From positions 1 through 25,970 of the IMG/VR virus record IMGVR_UViG_3300034375_000894: DNA of 25,970 nt. The stretch is one strand, 5' to 3'. Below, piece after piece: positions 10,834 through 19,116 of the stretch. The position numbers and the translations under genes are program-made. The stretch comes from a virus. The notes beneath the pieces are model-generated. The model saw only the letters and a program-made list of their open reading frames with translations. It was not told the DNA's origin and did no database searches. Each line of letters starts with the position of its first letter. Position 1 is the first letter of the stretch.

Positions 10834-12455
10834 TGGCAAAAACAGATTTAACTAAAACTATCATGGCGAGATATGATCGCCTTAAAACTGGTAGACAAAA
10901 CTGGGAAACACATTGGCAAGAAGTTGCAGATTACATGCAACCTAGAAAAGCAGATGTAACCAGAACTCGATCACGAGGTGATAAAAGAACAGAACTTATT
11001 TTTGATTCCTCTCCAATACAAGCTGTAGAATTGTTAGCTGCATCTTTACATGGAATGATGACTAACCCTTCTACTCCTTGGTTCTCACTAAGATATAAAG
11101 ATCAAGGATTAGATTCAGATGATGAAGCCAAACTTTGGTTAGAAAGTGTAACAGATACTATGTACACTGCTTTCAATAGATCAAACTTTCAACAAGAAAT
11201 ATTTGAATTATATCACGATCTAATTACATTCGGAACTGCTGCAATGTTTATTGAAGAAGATCAAGATGATCTTTTAAAATTTTCTACAAGACACATCAAT
11301 GAAATCTATATTACTGAAAATGACAAAGGTAGAATAGATACAGTATACAGAAAATTTAAAATTACTTTAAGAGCTGCGTTTCAACAGTTTGGTGAAAAAT
11401 TATCTGAAGAAGCAAGAAACAAAGTTGAGAAAGACCCATTCGATGAAATAGATATTTTACACGCAGTATATCCAAGACAAGACTTTGACCCTACAAAAAA
11501 AGATAAAAAGAATATGGAGTTTGAATCTGTTTATGTAGAATATAAAAATGGTAATGAACTATCAGTAGGTGGCTTCATGGAGTTCCCTTTTGTAGTACCA
11601 AGATATTTAAAAGCATCGCATGAGATATATGGTAGATCACCTGCAATGACAGCTCTGCCAGATGTTAAGATGTTAAATGAAATGTCTAAGACAACTATCA
11701 AAGCTGCACAGAAACAAGTAGACCCACCTCTATTAGTTCCTGATGATGGTTTCTTATTACCAGTTAGAACTGTACCGGGTGGACTTAACTTTTACAGATC
11801 AGGTACAAGAGATAGAATTGAACCATTAAACATTGGTGCAAACAATCCACTAGGTTTAAATATGGAAGAGCAAAGAAGAACTGCAATTAGAAATGTATTC
11901 TATGTAGATCAACTATTGTTACAACAAGGACCACAAATGACAGCAACAGAGGTCATACAAAGAAACGAAGAAAAGATGAGATTGTTAGGACCAGTATTAG
12001 GTAGACTACAATCAGAATTATTAAAACCAATGATCGACAGATGTTTTGCAATACTTTTAAGAAACAATCAGTTTGCTTCAGCTCCTGATTTCTTATCAGG
12101 TCAAGATATTGAAATTGAATATGTATCACCACTTGCTAAAGCACAAAAAGGAACAGAGCTTTCATCAATTACAAGAGCGATGGAAATATTAGGATCACTT
12201 TCTAATGTTGCTCCAGTATTTGATTATATTAACTTTGATGCTTTAGTTAAACATGTAGCAGACTTAGTTGGTGTTCCACAAAAAGTTTTAAAACTACAAT
12301 CACAAGTTAATGCTGAAAGAGAACAACAAGCTCAACTTGCACAACAACAAGCACAAATGCAACAGATGCAACAAGCAGCAGAAGCAGGAGGAAAGATAGC
12401 TCCATTAGCGAAGGCTTTGCCAGAAGAGGCAAAAGCTCTAGTTAATGCAGAATAG
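10833..12455 (+). CDS. Portal (head-to-tail connector), T7 gp8-like
   Basis: The 540-residue protein matches the bacteriophage head-to-tail connecting family. The N-terminus has RYDRLKTGRQNWETHWQEVA and YMQPRK (about 14-38), then FDSSPIQAVELLAASLHGMM and NPSTPWFSL, a central segment with RYLKASHEIYGRSPAMTALP, a KTTIKAAQKQVDPPLLVPDD block, and MTATEVIQRNEEKMRLLGP (about 369-387). The C-terminal tail is Gln/Ala-rich coiled coil (about 490-520). Twelve copies would form the ring through which DNA passes. Length is close to T7 gp8 (536). It is followed by the Bbp19-like gene with overlap. Confidence 0.95.
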   Translation: MAKTDLTKTIMARYDRLKTGRQNWETHWQEVADYMQPRKADVTRTRSRGDKRTELIFDSSPIQAVELLAASLHGMMTNPSTPWFSLRYKDQGLDSDDEAKLWLESVTDTMYTAFNRSNFQQEIFELYHDLITFGTAAMFIEEDQDDLLKFSTRHINEIYITENDKGRIDTVYRKFKITLRAAFQQFGEKLSEEARNKVEKDPFDEIDILHAVYPRQDFDPTKKDKKNMEFESVYVEYKNGNELSVGGFMEFPFVVPRYLKASHEIYGRSPAMTALPDVKMLNEMSKTTIKAAQKQVDPPLLVPDDGFLLPVRTVPGGLNFYRSGTRDRIEPLNIGANNPLGLNMEEQRRTAIRNVFYVDQLLLQQGPQMTATEVIQRNEEKMRLLGPVLGRLQSELLKPMIDRCFAILLRNNQFASAPDFLSGQDIEIEYVSPLAKAQKGTELSSITRAMEILGSLSNVAPVFDYINFDALVKHVADLVGVPQKVLKLQSQVNAEREQQAQLAQQQAQMQQMQQAAEAGGKIAPLAKALPEEAKALVNAE

Positions 12456-12681
12456 TATGGATCAAAAAGAACTAGAAAAAAAAATAAAACAACTACAAAC
12501 AGATTACAAATCAATATTCAATTCAGATGAAGGCTCTAGGGTCATGGCTGATCTTGAAAAAAGATGTCACTTTCTTTCTACCACCAATATAAAAGGGGAT
12601 AGTCACGAAAGTGCATATATGGAAGGACAACGCAGCGTTCTTCTATTTATAAAACAAATGCTGCTCACAAAGGAAAAATAA
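12445..12681 (+). CDS. Bbp19-like small phage protein
   Basis: The 78-residue protein contains YKSIFNSDEGSRVMADLEKR, then CHFLSTTNIKGDSHESAYME and EGQRSVLLFIKQML. This is the layout of the Bordetella phage Bbp19 family, found beside portal genes in podoviruses. The role is not known; a head-assembly function is inferred from location. The ATG at 12445 lies inside the portal gene end; ATG 12457 just after the portal stop is equally possible and leaves the family region intact. Confidence 0.8.
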   Translation: MQNSMDQKELEKKIKQLQTDYKSIFNSDEGSRVMADLEKRCHFLSTTNIKGDSHESAYMEGQRSVLLFIKQMLLTKEK

Positions 12682-12682
12682 A

Positions 12683-13558
12683 ATGTCAAGCGAACAGATA
12701 ACACAGGAAACTGTGCCTGTAGAACAGACAACTACAGAAGCACAACCACAAGCAACACAATCAACTGTTGCAAAAGCAGACACCCCTGCACCACAACCAA
12801 CTCAATCAACTTGGAAAGATTCTATTAGTGAAGTTTATAGAAGCGATCCTAACATTGAAAAGTTTACAGAGATAGATGCACTTGCAAAGTCATACATCAA
12901 TGCAACTAGAATGATTGGACAAGATAAGATGGTTGTACCTAATAAAAATTTTACTGACGATCAATGGGAAGAAGCCTATGTAAAAATGGGTAGACCAGAA
13001 TCTGCAGATAAATATACTTTAGATGCAAAATCTGAAACTGTACCTATGGATGAAAATGCAATTAAAATTTTTTCAGAGACATCTCATAAGTTAGGTTTGA
13101 ATAATAAACAAGCTCAAGGTGTTTTAGACTTTTATAAAAATAATATGGAAGCAAGAACTCAACAAGCAAAAGTTGATGCAGAAACTACACAGGCTCAAGC
13201 TAAGAATGTTCTTAGACAAGAATGGGGTAGAGACTATGATTCTAATATTGCAAAAGCTAAATCACTTGCTACTGCTAATCTTTCACCAGAAATTTTTGAA
13301 ATGCAACTAGCAGATGGAACTGCACTTGGAGATAATGTTGATGTCATCAAAGGTTTTGCAAAGATTGCAAACATGATGTCAGAAGATAAAATATTATCTA
13401 CAGAATCTGAAAATATGGATAGAGCTGAGGATATTCAAACTGAAATAGATCAGATTATGAATGACAGAGCTGGTCCTTATTATAATAGAACGCATCCAGA
13501 TCACGACAAGATGGTACAAAAAGTTTATACCATGAGAGAAATGTTAAATGCAAAATGA
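12683..13558 (+). CDS. Capsid assembly scaffolding protein
   Basis: The 291-residue protein has a disordered Thr/Gln/Pro-rich N-terminus (1-44), a WKDSISEVYRSDPNIEKFTE segment (45-64), YINATRMIGQDKMVVPN (71-87) and the marker PESADKYTL. A long helical middle with LRQEWGRDYDSNIAKAKSLA follows, and the C-terminal region ends in PYYNRTHPDHDKMVQKVYTM. This matches T7 gp9-like scaffolds of marine podoviruses. It would template prohead assembly and interact with the capsid protein encoded downstream. It sits in the usual order of portal, scaffold, capsid. A small gene starts inside its last codons. Confidence 0.88.
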   Translation: MSSEQITQETVPVEQTTTEAQPQATQSTVAKADTPAPQPTQSTWKDSISEVYRSDPNIEKFTEIDALAKSYINATRMIGQDKMVVPNKNFTDDQWEEAYVKMGRPESADKYTLDAKSETVPMDENAIKIFSETSHKLGLNNKQAQGVLDFYKNNMEARTQQAKVDAETTQAQAKNVLRQEWGRDYDSNIAKAKSLATANLSPEIFEMQLADGTALGDNVDVIKGFAKIANMMSEDKILSTESENMDRAEDIQTEIDQIMNDRAGPYYNRTHPDHDKMVQKVYTMREMLNAK

Positions 13559-13721
13559 TAATCACCTTAATAATGAAGAGATTAAACTTGAGATTTTAAG
13601 GATTGTTAAAGAAACAGGAACAGAGTTTCAGAAACAAGACCCCTTGCCAATCTGCGAAAATTATTATAAATGGATTAAAGGTAAGACAATTCGTAAGAAC
13701 CTTACTGGCAAGAAGGAATAG
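13548..13721 (+). CDS. Hypothetical 57-residue protein between scaffold and capsid
   Basis: An ATG at 13548 overlaps the scaffold end by 11 bases and opens a frame to TAG 13721. It encodes MQNDNHLNNEEIKLEILRIV and then KETGTEFQKQDPLPICENYY and KWIKGKT. The helix EIKLEILRIVKE followed by a loop and ENYYKWI is the layout of small proteins I recall at the same spot in other podoviruses. The start uses the same ATGCAAAAT context as the SSAP gene start. Function unknown; possibly an assembly cofactor. Confidence 0.65.
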   Translation: MQNDNHLNNEEIKLEILRIVKETGTEFQKQDPLPICENYYKWIKGKTIRKNLTGKKE

Positions 13722-13780
13722 ACTTCTAGTCTAAAAGACTTAAAATCCAAGAGATGCCTGCGTAGGCGGATAACTTCTCT
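13721..13780 (+). promoter_or_regulatory. Structured leader RNA upstream of the capsid gene
   Basis: Between the small gene and the major capsid protein the RNA can form several hairpins. GCCT (13756-13759) pairs with AGGC (13764-13767) around a GCGU tetraloop, enclosed by AGAGA (13750-13754) with TCTCT (13776-13780) across an asymmetric interior loop. Upstream, AGTCT (13728-13732) can pair with AGACT (13736-13740), or its AGTC part can pair with GACT (13721-13724), so two mutually exclusive hairpins exist. It ends about 27 bases before the capsid Shine-Dalgarno. Processing or stability control of the most abundant virion mRNA is a likely use. Confidence 0.45.
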
Positions 13781-13817
13781 GATTGTTTAACATAAATGAT
13801 AACAATGGGAGACTAAT

Positions 13818-14681
13818 ATGTCATCACAAGTAACTACAGCATTTGTACAGCAGTATTCTGCTAACATTCAAATGCTATCTCAACAAATGGGATCGTTATT
13901 AAGAGACAAAGTTCGTCTTGAATCTGTTGTTGGAAAAAATGCTTTCTTTGACCAAGTAGGGAAAGTAACTGCTGTTTTAAAAACTAGCAGACATTCTGAC
14001 ACTCCACAGATCGACACTCCGCATGCTAGAAGAAGAGTATCTCTTGCGGATTACGAATTTGCGGATTTAATAGATCAACAAGATAAAGTAAGACTCTTAA
14101 TAGACCCAACTTCATCTTATGCTCAAGCTGCTGCTATGGCAATGGGTAGAGCTATGGATGATGTGGTAATCAGTGCCGCTACAGGAACTGCATTTACTGG
14201 CGAAACAGGATCAACTTCAACTGTATTACCTGCAGCTCAGAAAATTACTGAAGCAGGTACTGATGGTTTAACTATTGCGAAGTTAAGAACTGCAAAAGAA
14301 AAGTTCGACTTAGCAAGCGTAGATCCATCAATCGCTAGATTTATCGTGGTATCCCCAAGACAAATCACTGATCTATTAGGTACAACTGAAGTAACAAGTA
14401 GTGATTTTAACACTGTCAAAGCATTGGCAAATGGTGAAATCAACTCGTTCTTAGGTTTTAACTTTATAGTATCAAACAGACTATCTATTGCATCTTCTAA
14501 AAGATCATGTATCGCATTTGCACAAGATGGTATTACATTAGCAGTTGGTAAGGATGTTCAAGCTCGTATTGACGAAAGAGCTGACAAATCTTATGCAACT
14601 CAAGTGTACTACTGCATGAGCATTGGCGCTACAAGAATGGAAGAAGAAAAGATAGTTGAAATACAAGCACACGAAGCGTAA
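13818..14681 (+). CDS. Major capsid protein
   Basis: The 287-residue protein fits the podovirus major capsid family with an HK97-type fold. FVQQYSANIQMLSQQMGSLL and RDKVRLESVVGKNAFFDQVG form the N-arm, then a loop with RHSDTPQIDTPHARRRVSLA (about 57-76), YEFADLIDQQDKVRLLIDP, a spine helix with AAAMAMGRAMDDVVISAATG (about 104-123), a segment with ARFIVVSPRQITDLLG, and a C-terminal IDERADKSYATQVYYCMSIG. A strong GGGAG lies 7 bases before the ATG, and a structured leader precedes it, in line with very high expression. It forms the icosahedral shell on the scaffold. Confidence 0.93.
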   Translation: MSSQVTTAFVQQYSANIQMLSQQMGSLLRDKVRLESVVGKNAFFDQVGKVTAVLKTSRHSDTPQIDTPHARRRVSLADYEFADLIDQQDKVRLLIDPTSSYAQAAAMAMGRAMDDVVISAATGTAFTGETGSTSTVLPAAQKITEAGTDGLTIAKLRTAKEKFDLASVDPSIARFIVVSPRQITDLLGTTEVTSSDFNTVKALANGEINSFLGFNFIVSNRLSIASSKRSCIAFAQDGITLAVGKDVQARIDERADKSYATQVYYCMSIGATRMEEEKIVEIQAHEA

Positions 14682-14699
14682 TAGAAGGAGAATATAATT

Positions 14700-15149
14700 A
14701 TGGCTGATTCAATACAACAAGCTAAGATTGATTCTACACCTTCACAAAAAGTGAAAGCAAATGAACTTACTGGAAGAGTAAGAATAGCTTTTGCTGAATA
14801 CGAAGCGAGTGCAGAACAATCAACAATTCACATGTTTAGCATACCAAATGGTGCGAGACTTTTATCAGGCTCAGTAGCTTATGATGCGTTAGGATCATCG
14901 ACTACTATTTCTGTAGGTTACGCAGCACACACTAAAGCAGATGGTACAAGTGAAGCAGCAGATGTAGATCAATACAAAGCTGCGGCAGCTTCAACTTCTG
15001 CACAAAGTGTTGCAGTGTTAGACACGATTGCATTAGACAAAAATGCAATAACAGATGCTGACAAAGATGGTGTTCCAGTTACAGTTACATTAGCAGGTGC
15101 TAATGGTACTGGTACTATTCAGTTGCAAATGTTATATGTAATTGACTAA
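14700..15149 (+). CDS. Capsid-adjacent virion structural protein
   Basis: The 149-residue protein starts after AAGGAG. It has the form of a small beta-sandwich: GRVRIAFAEYEASAEQSTIH, MFSIPNGARLLSGSVAYDAL, TTISVGYAAHTKADG, and a terminal VTVTLAGANGTGTIQLQMLY. The Ala/Ser/Thr-rich loops are typical of decoration-like proteins. Its place straight after the capsid gene, the same strong translation signals, and my memory of similar proteins in marine podoviruses suggest a capsid decoration or stabilisation protein. It is not firmly identified. Confidence 0.75.
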   Translation: MADSIQQAKIDSTPSQKVKANELTGRVRIAFAEYEASAEQSTIHMFSIPNGARLLSGSVAYDALGSSTTISVGYAAHTKADGTSEAADVDQYKAAAASTSAQSVAVLDTIALDKNAITDADKDGVPVTVTLAGANGTGTIQLQMLYVID

Positions 15150-15161
15150 TAACTAGAATTT

Positions 15162-15193
15162 TAGGGGGTGAAAGCGAGAGTGGAAACCCCCTA
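15162..15193 (+). promoter_or_regulatory. Strong 8-bp hairpin between capsid and tail genes
   Basis: TAGGGGGT (15162-15169) pairs perfectly with ACCCCCTA (15186-15193) over a 16-base purine-rich loop. It is the most G-rich stem in the window and begins 12 bases after the stop of the capsid-adjacent gene. No U-tract follows, and the next ATG is 8 bases downstream with no Shine-Dalgarno. It may lower transcription or stabilise the 3' end of the capsid message, giving less tail than capsid protein. Confidence 0.6.
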
Positions 15194-15200
15194 GAATGTT

Positions 15201-15401
15201 ATGAAGCAGATTAAAGATTTAAAAACAATATTACATTTAAGGAAGGGTAACTATGTTTACCGATATGTATTGGTAGACAGGTTTAAAAATACAGGAAAAG
15301 TGCATTATGGTTTTGATGCAAAACTTGAAAAAACCGAGCATGAGATTTTGGCATTAGAAAAAGATAGACAGATTAGAAGAAAGTATATTATAAGGAAGTA
15401 G
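15201..15401 (+). CDS. Hypothetical basic 66-residue protein
   Basis: The frame from ATG 15201 encodes MKQIKDLKTILHLRKGNYVY, then RYVLVDRFKNTGKVHYGFDA and a charged helix ending IRRKYIIRK. The pattern of strand, turn, strand and helix suggests a compact basic fold. It lies directly after the 15162-15193 hairpin, lacks a Shine-Dalgarno and is followed after one base by tail tube A. No family recognised; it may be a minor tail or assembly factor by position. Confidence 0.6.
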   Translation: MKQIKDLKTILHLRKGNYVYRYVLVDRFKNTGKVHYGFDAKLEKTEHEILALEKDRQIRRKYIIRK

Positions 15402-15402
15402 T

Positions 15403-15984
15403 ATGGCATCAGTAGTAGATATTTGTAATGGAGCATTAAATCAGTTAGGTGCTACAACTATTGTTTCCTTAACAGAAGATTCAAAAAATGGTAGACTATG
15501 TAATGCTAGATATACTCAAATAAGAGATAGTGTATTTAGATCACACCCTTGGAATTGTTTACAAAAAAGATTAGAACTATCATCATCAACAGATACTCCT
15601 GCATGGGGATTTAGTTTTAAATATGATTTGCCGGGTGATTGTTTAAGACTACTTAGAATATTAGATTATGATTCAAACCATAAAGTAGAAGGTAGATCCA
15701 TATTATCAAATAATTCTTCTATGAAGATATTATATATCTCAAGAATTACAGACCCAAATCAATATGACGAACTGTTAAGAGAAACATTATCAGCAGCATT
15801 ATCTGCAGATATAGCATACGCTATCACATCTAACAATACTACACAGCAAAATATGATTGCTTTGTATCAAGAAAAATTAAAAGATGCTAGATTTGTAGAT
15901 TCAACTGAAGGATATAATACTACTCAAGAAGATGGAATGGCAGATGTTATAGACGCTGGTACATTTATAAACGCAAGGTTCTAA
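15403..15984 (+). CDS. Tail tubular protein A (T7 gp11-like)
   Basis: The 193-residue protein has the family pattern from the start: VDICNGALNQLGATTIVSLT (5-24), EDSKNGRLCNARYTQIRDSV (25-44), FRSHPWNCLQKRLEL (45-59), then YDLPGDCLRLLRIL and a C-terminal helix with LRETLSAALSADIAYAIT. T7 gp11-like gatekeepers form the ring between portal and nozzle. Length is close to T7 gp11 (196). The next gene is the nozzle, as in T7. Confidence 0.92.
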   Translation: MASVVDICNGALNQLGATTIVSLTEDSKNGRLCNARYTQIRDSVFRSHPWNCLQKRLELSSSTDTPAWGFSFKYDLPGDCLRLLRILDYDSNHKVEGRSILSNNSSMKILYISRITDPNQYDELLRETLSAALSADIAYAITSNNTTQQNMIALYQEKLKDARFVDSTEGYNTTQEDGMADVIDAGTFINARF

Positions 15985-15987
15985 TAC

Positions 15988-18201
15988 ATGGCTAGAGTAG
16001 CTGCACAACTTACAAATTTTACAGCAGGTGAGCTATCACCTAGATTAGATGGAAGAAATGATTTATCTAAATATCCAGCAGGCTGCAAGACACTTGAGAA
16101 TATAGTTATCTATCCACATGGTGCGGCAGCTCGTAGACCGGGTACTCAGTTTATAGCAGAAGTAAAAACAAGTTCAGCTAAAACAAGATTAATTCCTTTT
16201 GAATTTTCAACAACACAAACTTACATTCTTGAGTTTGGTAATCAGTATATGAGAGTATACAAAGATAAAGGTCAAGTGTTATCAGGTGGTTCAGCTTTTG
16301 AAATATCTACACCATATCTAACTGCAGAACTTTTTGATATTAAGTTCGCACAATCTGCAGATGTTATGTACATTACACATCCATCTCATAAAACTAAAAA
16401 GCTATCAAGAACAGGTCATACATCTTGGTCATTAGATGATGTTCTTTTTGTCAATGGTCCATACCTAGATACAAACACATCAACAACAACACTTACATCT
16501 TCTGCGCACACAGTAGGCACAGGAAGAACTTTAACTGCTAGTTCAAACTTATGGGTATCTACAGATGTTGGAAGATTAGTTAGGTTCAGAGATGGTTATG
16601 GAGAAATAACTGGTTTTACTTCTGCTACAGTAGTTGATTGGGAAATATTAAAAGATACAGGATCAGCTAGTTCATCTGTTGATTGGTCGTTAGGTGCATT
16701 TTCAGATACAACAGGTCATGCGTCTTGCGTAACCTTCTTTGAACAAAGATTGGTATTTGCAGCAACACTTAACAATCCACAAACAATTTATTTTTCAAAG
16801 TCTGGTGATTATGAAAACATGGATGCAAATATTGGTGGTACTGTTGCAGATGATGATGCTATTGTTTATACGATTGCATCAAACCAAGTTAATGCCATAA
16901 GATTTCTTTCACCAACTAGAACTTTAATTATTGGAACTGCAGGAGGTGAGTTTGCAGTTTATGGGGGTGGAGACAATGATGCAATCACACCAACAAATAT
17001 TATTATTAAAAAACAATCAAACTATGGTGGAGCAAATGTAGATGCTGTACCAGTAGCTAACGCAACATTATTTTTACAAAGAGCTAAAAGAAAAATTAGA
17101 GAACTAGCTTACAACTTTGATGTTGATGGTTATGTAGCACCAGACATTACAATCCTTGCCGAACATATCACTAAAGGTGGTATTACACAAATGGCATATC
17201 AAGAAGAACCTTTATCTATTATCTACGCTGTAAGAGAAGATGGTGAGTTGGTTGCAGTTACATATCAAAGAGATCAACAAGTAGTTGCTTGGCATAGGCA
17301 TATATTTGGTGGATCATTTGGAAGTGGCAATGCAGTTTGTGAAAGTGTTGCGGTTATTCCTACAGACTTAGATGAGTATGAAGTTTATGTAATTATCAAA
17401 AGAACAATAAATGGTGCAACAAAAAGATATGTAGAAGTTTTAAATAGCTTTAGTTTTACCGAAACAGACAATACTACATTTAATTATTTAGATAGTCAGT
17501 TAAACTATGATGGTGTTTCAACAACACTTAATGGAGATATAACAGATTCAGCATCCACAATCACATTGACAGACGCAAGTTCTTTCAACAGTTCAGGTAA
17601 AATAAAAATAGGTAAAGAGATTATAGCTTACACAGGTAAATCATCAAATGATCTTACAGGATGTACAAGAGGTGAAAACTTAACAACTGCGGCAGCACAT
17701 ACATCTGGTGCAACAGTAGATCAAGTAGTTGAAACATTATCAGGTCTTTCACACCTTGAAGGACAAACAGTTTCTATATTAGCAGATGGTGCAACGCATC
17801 CAGATAAAACTGTTAGTTCAGGTGCAATAAGTTTAGATAGAGCAGCTAAGAAAGTTAAAATAGGTTTATCTTATACTTCATTACTTCAAACAATGAGAAT
17901 AGATGCTGGTTCACAGAATGGAACATCGCAAGGTAAAACAAAAAGAATATATGAAATAACTGTTAGATTATTTGAAACTGTAGGTGTAGAGGTAGGACCA
18001 GACTTAAACAATATGGAAAGAATACCTTTCAGATCATCTGCCAATCCAATGAATGAAGGTATTGAACCATTCACAGGTGATAAAGAAGTTGAATTTAGAG
18101 GAAACTACGATACAGATGGTTTTATAGTGGTAAGGCAAACTCAACCTTTACCTTTAACTGTTTTATCGGTATACCCAAGGTTAATAACAAATGATGGATA
18201 A
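15988..18201 (+). CDS. Tail tubular protein B / nozzle (T7 gp12-like)
   Basis: The 737-residue protein opens with the hallmark QLTNFTAGELSPRLDGRNDL (7-26) and the segment SKYPAGCKTLENIVIYPHGA with RRPGTQF. It also has a CVTFFEQRLVFAATLNNPQT block (about 248-267), typical of phage nozzle proteins. A module at about 510-575 contains SASTITLTDASSFNSSGKIK, IGKEIIAYTG and CTRGENLTTAAAHTSGATV; this is a separate beta module found in many tail proteins and probably inserted. The protein would form the hexameric exit channel below the gp11-like ring. The end overlaps the next gene by 11 bases. Confidence 0.92.
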   Translation: MARVAAQLTNFTAGELSPRLDGRNDLSKYPAGCKTLENIVIYPHGAAARRPGTQFIAEVKTSSAKTRLIPFEFSTTQTYILEFGNQYMRVYKDKGQVLSGGSAFEISTPYLTAELFDIKFAQSADVMYITHPSHKTKKLSRTGHTSWSLDDVLFVNGPYLDTNTSTTTLTSSAHTVGTGRTLTASSNLWVSTDVGRLVRFRDGYGEITGFTSATVVDWEILKDTGSASSSVDWSLGAFSDTTGHASCVTFFEQRLVFAATLNNPQTIYFSKSGDYENMDANIGGTVADDDAIVYTIASNQVNAIRFLSPTRTLIIGTAGGEFAVYGGGDNDAITPTNIIIKKQSNYGGANVDAVPVANATLFLQRAKRKIRELAYNFDVDGYVAPDITILAEHITKGGITQMAYQEEPLSIIYAVREDGELVAVTYQRDQQVVAWHRHIFGGSFGSGNAVCESVAVIPTDLDEYEVYVIIKRTINGATKRYVEVLNSFSFTETDNTTFNYLDSQLNYDGVSTTLNGDITDSASTITLTDASSFNSSGKIKIGKEIIAYTGKSSNDLTGCTRGENLTTAAAHTSGATVDQVVETLSGLSHLEGQTVSILADGATHPDKTVSSGAISLDRAAKKVKIGLSYTSLLQTMRIDAGSQNGTSQGKTKRIYEITVRLFETVGVEVGPDLNNMERIPFRSSANPMNEGIEPFTGDKEVEFRGNYDTDGFIVVRQTQPLPLTVLSVYPRLITNDG

Positions 18202-18658
18202 CATACTACATATAGTGCCATATACTGCACAACATGGACAATTTATTTTATCTCAACAAATGAACCATAAGGTATTAGAGGCAGATAGACATTATATTAA
18301 TGTAGAAGGTAATGCTAAAAACTTAGAACAAGATCATTTAGCATTTACTGGTTTAGTAAATAACAAACCTATCTTTGCTGCAGGTATGAAAATGATATGG
18401 GGTCAAGTAGCAGAAGGTTGGGTCATAGCATCAAGTGAGATGTGGAAGTATCCATTAGGTGTAGCAAAAGCAATTAAAAAAGATTTTGCAAGAGTTGCTA
18501 AAGAAAATAATATTGTAAGAGTTCAAACTGCAATTAGAAAAGAGTTTAAAGAAGGTCAAAGATTTGCAGAGTGGTTAGGTTTGGAGAACGAAGGTTTAAT
18601 GAGAAAATTTGGTTTTGATGGAACAGACCAATACAGATATGCGAGGATATTCTTATGA
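18191..18658 (+). CDS. T7 gp13-like protein with GNAT-type fold (DUF2833-like)
   Basis: The 155-residue protein has an N-terminal LHIVPYTAQHGQFILSQQMN, then a central LAFTGLVNNKPIFAAGMKMI and GWVIASSEMW, a helix KAIKKDFARVAKENNIVRVQ and AEWLGLENEGLMRKFG near the end. The order of a strand, helix, strands (I-F-A-A-G-M) and a W-L-G-L-x-x-E-G-x-M-x-K-F-G finish is GNAT-like, as in the acetyltransferase-fold proteins at the T7 gene 13 position. In T7 gp13 is needed for virion assembly; enzymatic activity is not established here. Two adjacent ATG codons start the gene. Confidence 0.75.
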   Translation: MMDNILHIVPYTAQHGQFILSQQMNHKVLEADRHYINVEGNAKNLEQDHLAFTGLVNNKPIFAAGMKMIWGQVAEGWVIASSEMWKYPLGVAKAIKKDFARVAKENNIVRVQTAIRKEFKEGQRFAEWLGLENEGLMRKFGFDGTDQYRYARIFL

Positions 18659-19116
18659 GTGCAGCTTTACCTTTTGTAGCAGTTGGTACTTCTTTATTAG
18701 CAGCTAAACAAGCAAGTGCTATTGGTTCTTTTAATCAATCTATTGCTGAAAGAAATGCAACTATTGCAGAGCAAGAAGCTGAAGCTCAAAAAAAACTTAC
18801 AACATATAATTTAAGTAAATTTAATCAAAGTTTTGAAAAATTACAATCAAAAACAAGAGTAAGTTTATTAAAATCAGGTGTAGAATTATCTGGCACTGCT
18901 TTGAAAATTTTGCAATCCAATGCAGAGCAAGCTGAATTACAAAGAAATGTTATTGAATATAATGGTCAAGTTGCTGAAGCTAAAAAATTAGAAGAAGCAA
19001 CTTTCGCAAGAATTTCAGGAACACTTGCTAGACGACAAGCTAATCTTCAAGCACTTGGATATATTTCTCAAGCTGGAACTAGCTTACTTAATATGAAACA
19101 AGTAGGATTAATTTAA
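18655..19116 (+). CDS. Internal virion protein B (T7 gp14-like)
   Basis: The 153-residue protein starts with a hydrophobic segment (MSAALPFVAVGTSLLAAKQA). Long Ala/Glu/Gln-rich helices follow: FNQSIAERNATIAEQEAEAQ, then KSGVELSGTALKILQSNAEQ, and a closing LARRQANLQALGYISQAGTS. This is the typical appearance of gp14-like ejection proteins, which leave the head first and form the outer membrane channel. T7 gp14 is 196 residues; this one is shorter, as is usual in small marine podoviruses. It shares an ATGA-type overlap with the previous gene and is followed by gp15- and gp16-like genes. Confidence 0.82.
   Translation: MSAALPFVAVGTSLLAAKQASAIGSFNQSIAERNATIAEQEAEAQKKLTTYNLSKFNQSFEKLQSKTRVSLLKSGVELSGTALKILQSNAEQAELQRNVIEYNGQVAEAKKLEEATFARISGTLARRQANLQALGYISQAGTSLLNMKQVGLI

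Noticed and set aside
12332-12514. Minus-strand Cys/Ala-rich frame with a hydrophobic start
   Set aside because: It is the antisense of the Gln/Ala-rich portal tail; no signals support it.
14237-14443. Minus-strand frame inside the capsid gene
   Set aside because: Shadow of a highly constrained gene, with no ribosome site.
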